Source: Planctomycetales bacterium (GTDB lineage Bacteria > Planctomycetota > Phycisphaerae > SM23-33). Taken from it: a stretch of DNA of 10,296 nucleotides. Below the pieces are notes generated by a model. It had not been told where the DNA came from, ran no database searches, and saw only the letters and a program-made list of their open reading frames with translations. Below are positions 5,676 to 10,296 of the stretch, one piece after another (position 1 is the first letter of the stretch; each line of letters starts with the position of its first letter). The position numbers and the translations under genes were made by a program. Location: the NCBI GenBank assembly GCA_030592655.1, contig JAUVIQ010000100.1, positions 1 through 10,296 of the forward strand. Direction: 5' to 3'.

Positions 5676-5704
5676 TTGAAATATCATTTCGGCGCTGTTA
5701 TACT
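5676..5704 (+). promoter_or_regulatory. Sigma70-like promoter of the sugar-acid operon
   Basis: TTGAAA (5676-5681), a 17-nt spacer and TATACT (5699-5704) with an extended -10 TG at 5696-5697. This is the best promoter match in the window. Transcription would start near 5711, about 60 nt before the kinase GTG. Confidence 0.75.
5678..5690. promoter_or_regulatory. Candidate operator inside the kinase promoter
   Basis: GAAAT-ATC-ATTTC is a perfect 5-bp inverted repeat that overlaps the -35 and enters the spacer, a position where a bound repressor would block RNA polymerase. The 12-mer TAGTGTTGAAAT, which contains its left half, occurs at 5671-5682 and again at 5739-5750 just before the kinase ribosome binding site. 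No regulator gene is in the window. Confidence 0.4.
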
Positions 5705-5771
5705 CCCGGCCTTGAAATCGCGTACTCGCTGGAGTTTGTAGTGTTGAAATGAAATCAGGAGATAATGAACC

Positions 5772-6902
5772 GTGGCTGATCTGAAGATTAAATCAGCAGA
5801 AGAATGCCGTTACGACGAGGTCTCGCTTGGCGAGGTGATGTTGAGAGTCGATCCGGGCGACGTGCCGACGGCGCGGGCAAGGACGGGGCGAATCTGGCAC
5901 GGCGGCGGCGAAACGAACATGGCTGAAGGGCTGAGCTACTGCTTCGGGATGCGGACTGCCGTCGTTACCGCGCTGGTCGATGACGGCATAGGCCGAAATA
6001 TCGAAAACCAGATACGCGAAGCCGGCGTCGATACGACGAACATCATCTGGTTCAGCACAGACGGCAAAGGCAAATTCTCGACCGACGCCAAGGGCACACT
6101 CCATAACGGCGTCAATTTCACCTGGCGCGGCAAAGGCGTGCTGCCTTCGATAACGGAGTATTACCGCGCCCATACGCCCATCCGCGAAATCACAGCCGGC
6201 GACTTCGACTGGGCGGGGCTGTTCGCCCAAGGCGTCCGCTGGTTCCACACCGGCGGGATTTACACGCTCATCTCGCCGACATCCGCCGGCGTGGCGATCG
6301 AGGCGATGGAAGCAGCCGGTGCGGCAGGGGCTGTCAGGTCGTTCGATTTGAATTACCGCTCCAAGGTCGAGCCGGACAAGGATAAGGCCCGTGAACAGAA
6401 CCAGAAAATCGTTACGATGTGCGAATTCCTCGTCGGCAACCAGAGCGACTTTGGCGACGCGCTCGGCGAAGAGTGCAAAAAGGTCGGCAAGGACGAGCCG
6501 TTCGAAATATGGCTTGAGGCCTATTCCGAGATGCTCCGACGGGTGGCCAGGAAGTATCCGAACCTCAAACTCATCGGAACGCAGCTTCGCGCAGCCTTGA
6601 GCGCAGACAAAATCAACTGGGGCGCGGTGCTTTTCGACACTGCCGAGGATAAGTTGCACCTGGCAGTTACCCGCGAGGGCATCGAGATCGCCGACCGCAC
6701 CGGCGGAGGCGATTCGTTCGCTTCGGGCGTGGCAGCCGCGCTGCTGAAGGGCAACGACGTAGCAACGGCTGTCCAGTGGGGCGCAGCCCACGGAATATGC
6801 GTACAGGAAACACCCGGCGACGTCTCAATGGTCAAACAATCCGACGTGGAAAAGGAAGTCAAACGAGCAATGTCAGGCGGCGGAGTCAGCGCTTTACGAT
6901 AG
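5772..6902 (+). CDS. kdgK: PfkB-family sugar kinase, probable 2-keto-3-deoxygluconate kinase
   Basis: This cytosolic kinase would phosphorylate 2-keto-3-deoxygluconate (KDG) with ATP to KDPG. PfkB marks are the N-terminal substrate-binding motif G44-G-G-E-T-N49-M-A, the central RWFHTGGIYTLIS block (156-168), FDLNYR (191-196), and the ATP/catalytic signature D308-R-T-G-G-G-D314-S-F-A-S-G, where D314 is the expected catalytic base. The oxyanion-hole motif is usually G-A-G-D; here it is G-G-G-D, as in other members of this subgroup that I recall. The 376-residue length is longer than E. coli KdgK (about 309), with extra segments around 100-145 and 230-245. The start is GTG at 5772, with AGGAGA 9 nt upstream; an ATG at 5765 is out of frame and reads only four codons. 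The next gene is a KDPG aldolase, which supports KDG as substrate. Confidence 0.85.
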   Translation: MADLKIKSAEECRYDEVSLGEVMLRVDPGDVPTARARTGRIWHGGGETNMAEGLSYCFGMRTAVVTALVDDGIGRNIENQIREAGVDTTNIIWFSTDGKGKFSTDAKGTLHNGVNFTWRGKGVLPSITEYYRAHTPIREITAGDFDWAGLFAQGVRWFHTGGIYTLISPTSAGVAIEAMEAAGAAGAVRSFDLNYRSKVEPDKDKAREQNQKIVTMCEFLVGNQSDFGDALGEECKKVGKDEPFEIWLEAYSEMLRRVARKYPNLKLIGTQLRAALSADKINWGAVLFDTAEDKLHLAVTREGIEIADRTGGGDSFASGVAAALLKGNDVATAVQWGAAHGICVQETPGDVSMVKQSDVEKEVKRAMSGGGVSALR

Positions 6903-6928
6903 TGGTACTTTGTAACAGATATTTTGAC

Positions 6929-7044
6929 GGGTGGCACGGTCAAGCGGTCCGTAGGACCACATTGTGGAACGAAGTGGAGCTTGGCCGTGGGGTGATGGTA
7001 ACACGGCCAAGTTTCCGCTACGCTCCAACTTGACCGTGCCACCC
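6929..7044. repeat. Long imperfect palindrome between kinase and aldolase genes
   Basis: The outer 16 bp, GGGTGGCACGGTCAAG (6929-6944), pair perfectly with 7029-7044. An inner 10-bp pair, CTTGGCCGTG with CACGGCCAAG, closes a 12-nt apical loop, and the sequence between is imperfectly inverted. A side hairpin, GGTCC-GTA-GGACC, occurs at 6946-6958. The element occupies most of the 182-nt gap between two genes of the same pathway. It would fold in the polycistronic mRNA and could alter the expression ratio or mRNA stability. It is not built on 7-bp units. Confidence 0.88.
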
Positions 7045-7084
7045 ATCCGTCAGCGTTTTGAGATAATATCTTCAGGAGAAAAAA

Positions 7085-7831
7085 ATGGCTGAATATCAAC
7101 GAGACAGGAACAAGACCGATGCGGCGCTGCGGAAAAGCGGCGTCGTGGTCGTGATGAACAAGAGCCACATCACCGAACCGCAGCACATGGTAACGACCAT
7201 GAAGGCGATATACGAAGCCGGTTACGTCGCGGAAGTTACTTTCCGTATCGAAGAGGCCCTGCTGCGCGAGGCGATGGTCGAACTGGTGAAAATCCAGGCC
7301 GAGGGCCCGGCTGATAATCCGTTCATCCTCGGCGTCGGAAGCGTGATTAATCCGCAGGAACTCGAGGCCGCCATCGAGATGGGCTTCGATATGATCGTTG
7401 CCCCAGCCAACGTTATGGGCGGGTACGGCGAAGGCAAAGATTTCGTCCGCATCACGCGCGAAGCCAATGTTTTTTCGGCACCGGCGGTGTTCACTCCGAG
7501 CGAGTTGAACTATTTCCTCGAACGCCCCGACGGCTTGGAGCCGGACGCGATTAAGGTTTTCCCCGCCCGCTCGCACGGGCCTAAGGGCCTGTCGGACTTA
7601 CTCGCCCCTTACGTCCGTGACCGGCACAACGGCAGGATCATCATGCCGACCGGAGCGGTCAATTTTGAGACGGGTCCGGAGTACATCAAGGTAATATCGA
7701 GCAGGGGATACACGCCGGTTCTGGGCATGTCGGCTCCGATGGCGTTGGTGGCGGAACGAAAAAAACCAGGCGACATCGACACGATTAACGAATCGCTTCA
7801 GGCGTTCGCAGCGAAATTCGAGAAACCATAG
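7085..7831 (+). CDS. eda: 2-keto-3-deoxy-6-phosphogluconate (KDPG) aldolase
   Basis: This is a class I aldolase that cleaves KDPG to pyruvate and glyceraldehyde-3-phosphate, the last step of the hexuronate and Entner-Doudoroff routes; many members also act on 2-keto-4-hydroxyglutarate. Seen here: A49-E50-V-T-F-R54, with the catalytic glutamate and the substrate-binding arginine of the family, G83-V-G-S, MIVAPAN (103-109), and I156-K157-V-F-P-A, where K157 is the expected Schiff-base lysine (K133 in E. coli Eda). At 248 residues it is about 35 longer than E. coli Eda, with an extended N-terminus and additional residues after position 70. AGGAG (7074-7078) lies 6 nt before the ATG. It follows the KDG kinase on the same strand, so the product of one enzyme is the substrate of the next. 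Confidence 0.92.
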   Translation: MAEYQRDRNKTDAALRKSGVVVVMNKSHITEPQHMVTTMKAIYEAGYVAEVTFRIEEALLREAMVELVKIQAEGPADNPFILGVGSVINPQELEAAIEMGFDMIVAPANVMGGYGEGKDFVRITREANVFSAPAVFTPSELNYFLERPDGLEPDAIKVFPARSHGPKGLSDLLAPYVRDRHNGRIIMPTGAVNFETGPEYIKVISSRGYTPVLGMSAPMALVAERKKPGDIDTINESLQAFAAKFEKP

Positions 7832-7841
7832 GAAAGTAGGC

Positions 7842-7876
7842 TTGACGCGGACGCAGAAATAGTGCATATTGATGCA
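7842..7876 (+). promoter_or_regulatory. vapBC promoter and candidate operator
   Basis: TTGACG (7842-7847), a 17-nt spacer and CATATT (7865-7870). The vapB ATG at 7878 lies 7 nt after the -10, so the transcript should start at the initiation codon and be leaderless. The inverted repeat TGCAT-ATTG-ATGCA (7863-7876) covers the -10 and is placed where a VapBC complex could autorepress. GCATAT is also directly repeated at 7864-7869 and 7874-7879. Confidence 0.6.
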
Positions 7877-7877
7877 T

Positions 7878-8069
7878 ATGAGAACCACACTGAACATAGA
7901 TGATGCGGTACTGAAGAAAGCGTCGCGCCTGACGGGGGTAAAGGAAAAGACCGCTTTGGTGAGACTAGGCCTCGAATCCCTCATTGCGCATGAAAGCAGC
8001 CGCAGGCTTGCGGAACTTGGTGGAAGCGAAAGATCGCTTCGGCCAATTCGCAGGCGCAGAACTGTATAA
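7878..8069 (+). CDS. vapB: VapB-type antitoxin
   Basis: The 63-residue protein begins M-R-T-T-L-N-I-D-D, the usual opening of ribbon-helix-helix VapB antitoxins, followed by the helical segment GVKEKTALVRLGLESLIAHE (residues 15-34). The polar, arginine-rich tail (ELGGSERSLRPIRRRR) matches the flexible toxin-binding C-terminus. It would neutralise the VapC ribonuclease encoded immediately downstream and bind its own promoter. I chose the ATG at 7878 although earlier TTG (7869) and ATG (7872) codons are in frame: the conserved R-T-T-L motif normally follows the first methionine, and no ribosome binding site supports the longer forms. The gene lies 46 nt after the aldolase stop and has its own promoter. 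Confidence 0.88.
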   Translation: MRTTLNIDDAVLKKASRLTGVKEKTALVRLGLESLIAHESSRRLAELGGSERSLRPIRRRRTV

Positions 8070-8077
8070 GGTCGGCA

Positions 8078-8437
8078 TTGGTCATTGTTGATACATCAGT
8101 GTGGATTCGCCATCTGAGAGATGGTGATCGACATCTGTCTTCCCTGCTGGAAGCGGGTGATGTCGTTTGCCATCCCTTTATCATTGGAGAACTGGCCTGT
8201 GGAAACCTGAAGAATCGGAGTGAGATACTGGCTCTTTTCCGGTCGCTTCCTTCTGCCCCTACCGTTGATCATGACGAAATTCTATTCTTTATCGAAAAGA
8301 ACAAACTGATGGGAACCGGTATAGGCCTGATCGACGTTCACCTGCTTGCATCTGCTCGCCTGTCGCGAATACCGTTGTGGACATCGGATACAAAACTCAG
8401 ATCGGCAGCAGACAAGCTCAAGTTGTCTTACAGATAG
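8078..8437 (+). CDS. vapC: VapC-type PIN-domain ribonuclease toxin
   Basis: This 119-residue PIN-domain protein is a predicted metal-dependent endoribonuclease, the toxin of the VapBC module. The four acidic active-site residues of the family are all present: D5 (V-I-V-D-T-S-V-W-I), E38 (I-I-G-E-L-A-C-G), D86 (G-I-G-L-I-D-V-H-L-L) and D104 (W-T-S-D-T-K-L). The toxin is therefore probably active. Length is slightly below the usual 125-140 residues. The start is TTG at 8078, the only suitable initiation codon before the conserved V-D-T-S; TAAGGT, which includes the vapB stop, lies 5-6 nt upstream. The 8-nt gap to vapB and shared signals suggest coupled translation. PIN toxins commonly cleave tRNA or rRNA; this one's target is unknown. 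Confidence 0.92.
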   Translation: MVIVDTSVWIRHLRDGDRHLSSLLEAGDVVCHPFIIGELACGNLKNRSEILALFRSLPSAPTVDHDEILFFIEKNKLMGTGIGLIDVHLLASARLSRIPLWTSDTKLRSAADKLKLSYR

Positions 8438-8551
8438 GAACTATCAGGGAAAAACAACCGACCGGCGTATTGAACGTATTGCTTTGTGGCTGCGTATTGG
8501 GCGACAGAACGTTCGTACGCTACAAATTACCTTGCATTTGGAGAGTGTCAA

Positions 8552-9406
8552 ATGGCTTCGAAAATTGAAGAGATGTTCAGTATTTCCGGTAAGGTAGTGG
8601 CTGTTACCGGAGCGGCGGGAGTACTTTACGGCGCGATTTCCCAGGCCCTCGCTGCCAACGGCGCAAAGGTCGCACTGCTTGACATTATGGGCGATAAGGT
8701 CAAGTCGCTGGCCGAGGAGATAACCGCTGACGGCGGCGAGGCAGTCGGCATCGAGTGCAGCGTATTGGACGCCGACAGTATGGCCGGTGCGATCGATACA
8801 ATTATCAAAACCTTCGGCGGGTGCGACGTGCTGATCAACGGCGCGGGCGGGAACCGCAAAGGCGCGTGCGTACCGCCCGACGGGAATTTCACAGACCTGG
8901 AACTGGACGAACTGGACAAGGTCTTCGCCCTGAATTACAAGGGCACGGTCCTGCCAAGCCAGATTTTCTGCAAACATTTCGCCGAGGCCGGCAAAGGCGT
9001 GATTATCAATACCTCGTCGATGAGCGCGCGTGCCCCGCTGACGAACGTGCCGGGATACTCCAACGCCAAGGCCGCCGTAACGAACTACACCCAGTGGCTT
9101 GCGGTTCAGGTGAAGGTCGATTTCCCCGATGCCGACATCCGCGTCAATGAAATCGCGCCGGGCTTCCTTGTTACGACGCAGAACCGGCACCTCCTGTACG
9201 AATCGGACGGTAAGACTCTCACGCCGCGAGGTGAGTCGATTATCGCCAACACGCCGTTCGGCCGCTTCGGCGAACCTGACGAACTCGTCGGCCCGATTGT
9301 CCTGCTGATGTCGGAGGCGGGAAGTTTCCTCCAGGGAATCACACTCTGCATCGACGGCGGATTCGATATCTATTCCGGCGTTGGGCCGTTGGATGAGAAA
9401 AAATAG
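8552..9406 (+). CDS. uxuB: SDR-family D-mannonate oxidoreductase (fructuronate reductase)
   Basis: This is a short-chain dehydrogenase of 284 residues that most resembles the B. subtilis YjmF/UxuB type, which interconverts D-fructuronate and D-mannonate with NAD(P). Seen here: the Rossmann motif T-G-A-A-G-V-L-Y-G (about 20-28), L-L-D-I-M (after the second strand, where D favours NAD), N-G-A-G-G-N (about 99-104), the catalytic S of N-T-S-S-M, and Y-S-N-A-K (Y-x3-K). A C-terminal block A-P-G-F-L-V-T-x-Q-N-R and the insert around E-S-D-G-K-T-L-T-P-R-G are typical of this subgroup. The start is ATG at 8552, with GGAGAG 6 nt upstream; an in-frame ATG at 8486 would add 22 unrelated residues. The gene is separated from kdgK and eda by vapBC. 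A weak promoter may precede it (TTGGGC at 8497, TACAAA at 8521). Other sugar-acid SDR substrates are possible. Confidence 0.8.
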   Translation: MASKIEEMFSISGKVVAVTGAAGVLYGAISQALAANGAKVALLDIMGDKVKSLAEEITADGGEAVGIECSVLDADSMAGAIDTIIKTFGGCDVLINGAGGNRKGACVPPDGNFTDLELDELDKVFALNYKGTVLPSQIFCKHFAEAGKGVIINTSSMSARAPLTNVPGYSNAKAAVTNYTQWLAVQVKVDFPDADIRVNEIAPGFLVTTQNRHLLYESDGKTLTPRGESIIANTPFGRFGEPDELVGPIVLLMSEAGSFLQGITLCIDGGFDIYSGVGPLDEKK

Positions 9407-9410
9407 GAGC

Positions 9411-9514
9411 CGGTATCCGGTATCCAGTAGTCGGTAGTCAGGAAAAAAAGACAACGCGCATATTGGCATTATTTTTTCTTTTACTGACTACTGACTACCG
9501 ACTACTGACTACTG
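9411..9514. repeat. Inverted 7-bp tandem array, unit about TACTGAC (family E)
   Basis: The left arm reads CGGTATC, CGGTATC, CAGTAGT and CGGTAGT (9411-9438). The right arm has four units TACTGAC, TACTGAC, TACCGAC and TACTGAC plus a partial fifth (9482-9514). Seventeen bases pair perfectly (9425-9441 with 9491-9507) around a 49-nt A/T-rich loop. It lies between convergent genes, beginning 4 nt past the uxuB stop, and the right arm is followed by TTTTTT. It may therefore terminate uxuB transcripts. Confidence 0.9.
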
Positions 9515-9518
9515 TTTT

Positions 9519-10296
9519 TTACAGCACTTCCGGGTTGACGCAGAAGAGCGGTTTTTTACCGGCAAGGACGAGCGCGACATTTCTAGCAGCCGACTGCTGG
9601 AGCGCCAGTTGCGATTCCTCGCTGTACCATCCGGCGTGGTCGGTCAGGACGACGTTGTCGAGAGCGAAGAGTTTGCAATCCTTCGTCGGCGGTTCGGGTT
9701 CATGCACGTCGATACCGGCTGAGTTGATCTGTCCCGTCGATAGTGCTTCGTAAAGAGCGTCGGGATCGACCAGCGGGCCACGAGACGTATTGACCAGTAT
9801 GGCCGTCGGTTTCATTGCTCCGAATTGCTCGACGCCGATCATATGTCGCGTCGAATCGGTCAGCGGTGCGTGGATGGAGATGTAATCGGCCTTGGCGAGA
9901 AGTTCGTCCATTTCGACGCTTCGCGCGCCGTTTTTCGCGGTTTCTTCCGCCGGGACGTAAGGGTCATAGACGAGCACTTCAGCCAGGTCGAACCCTGCGA
10001 CTTTTCGATGCAGCGTCCGTGCGATAGTACCGTACCCGACCAGGCCCAGGACTTTACCTGCGATGCGATGAACCGGGTCTTTAGCGCCGATGTCCCACAT
10101 TCCCGCGCGGACCTGGCGGTCGCGGATGCTGGTTTTGCGGGCACAGGCCATTATCAACGCCAGTGCCTGGTCTGATACTTCTTCGTCGCAGTAATCCCGG
10201 ACGTTCGCGACGATGATTTTTCTTTCGGTCGCAGCGGCTACGTCAACATTGTCCACGCCGACGCCATAACGTGAGATTACCCGGCATTTTTCCATC
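9519..10296 (-). CDS. D-2-hydroxyacid dehydrogenase, CtBP-like (5' end off window)
   Basis: This NAD-dependent dehydrogenase of the D-isomer-specific family would reduce a 2-keto acid or oxidise a D-2-hydroxy acid. Only 258 codons are visible; about 60 N-terminal residues are missing, since the first visible methionine lies within a conserved region (R-Y-G-V-G-V-D-N-V-D). Numbered from that methionine: the NAD Rossmann motif G87-Y-G-T-I-A92 with D111 ending the second strand, N-T-S-R172-G-P-L-V-D with the substrate-binding arginine, D-V-H-E-P-E201-P with the likely catalytic glutamate, and D-H220-A-G-W-Y-S-E-E-S with the catalytic histidine. The H-A-x-W-Y-S-E-E ending resembles C-terminal-binding-protein-like members. 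Substrate cannot be assigned. It is convergent with uxuB, so a role in sugar-acid metabolism is only a guess. Confidence 0.88.
   Translation of the reverse strand, partial: MEKCRVISRYGVGVDNVDVAAATERKIIVANVRDYCDEEVSDQALALIMACARKTSIRDRQVRAGMWDIGAKDPVHRIAGKVLGLVGYGTIARTLHRKVAGFDLAEVLVYDPYVPAEETAKNGARSVEMDELLAKADYISIHAPLTDSTRHMIGVEQFGAMKPTAILVNTSRGPLVDPDALYEALSTGQINSAGIDVHEPEPPTKDCKLFALDNVVLTDHAGWYSEESQLALQQSAARNVALVLAGKKPLFCVNPEVL

Noticed and set aside
5793..6791. Long minus-strand open frame (332 residues) opposite the sugar kinase
   Set aside because: The plus strand encodes a full PfkB kinase with promoter and ribosome binding site; the antisense frame has no recognisable motifs and follows from GC-rich codon bias.
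6776..7033. Open frame over the kinase end and the intercistronic palindrome
   Set aside because: It is out of frame with the kinase and its second half is the palindrome itself; no ribosome binding site or family similarity.
7869..7877. Longer vapB start at TTG 7869 or ATG 7872
   Set aside because: These codons lie within or right next to the -10 element, so they would not be in the predicted transcript, and M-R-T-T-L-N is the usual family N-terminus.
8444..9469. Minus-strand open frame of 341 residues opposite the oxidoreductase
   Set aside because: It is the antisense shadow of the SDR gene and part of the vapC-uxuB spacer; no motif or start signal supports it.

Overview
The window looks like bacterial chromosome from an anaerobic or facultatively anaerobic heterotroph that degrades sugar acids. 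Planctomycetota (class Phycisphaerae or a relative) is my best guess. It rests on the divergent Rnf subunits, the PfkB-type KDG kinase of a form I associate with that group, the HU paralogue, the YkgJ-type cysteine-cluster proteins and the abundant palindromic intergenic repeats. It is an inference from pattern recognition; no marker gene is present.

Left part (1-3640, all minus strand): a parvulin-type peptidyl-prolyl isomerase lipoprotein is followed downstream by rnfC and rnfD. rnfD runs off the left edge, and the remaining rnf genes would lie beyond it. A sigma70-like promoter at 3553-3581 sits directly after the terminator of the next gene. The leader of the predicted transcript carries a palindromic CGCAGAG-type repeat. 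Both Rnf proteins are divergent at flavin-contact positions: RnfC lacks the glycine-rich FMN/NADH loop and RnfD has a degenerate FMN-attachment motif.

Middle part (3641-5540, minus strand): a 71-residue lipoprotein with its own promoter and terminator, an HU-family DNA-binding protein with a TTG start, and two overlapping YkgJ/UPF0153 cysteine-cluster proteins. The upstream member of that pair is predicted to be translated from a leaderless transcript.

Right part (5541-10296): a plus-strand sugar-acid cluster with a clear promoter contains a 2-keto-3-deoxygluconate kinase, a KDPG aldolase and an SDR-type D-mannonate oxidoreductase. A complete VapBC toxin-antitoxin cassette lies between the aldolase and the oxidoreductase. 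These three enzymes cover the lower hexuronate pathway: fructuronate to mannonate, then (via a dehydratase not in view) KDG to KDPG to pyruvate plus glyceraldehyde-3-phosphate. A convergent D-2-hydroxyacid dehydrogenase enters from the right edge, 5' end missing.

The most unusual feature is spread across the window. At least four gene boundaries hold arrays of 7-bp tandem units in inverted pairs, each with a different unit sequence (about GGTAATT, TGATCGC, GGGACTA, TACTGAC). A fifth, degenerate single-arm array (about GGTCATT) includes the rnfD start codon. Two further palindromes not built on 7-bp units (CGCAGAGAA and GGGTGGCACGGTCAAG) occupy other boundaries. The shared architecture with unrelated sequence suggests a common generating process or function and recalls the heptanucleotide STRR repeats of filamentous cyanobacteria.
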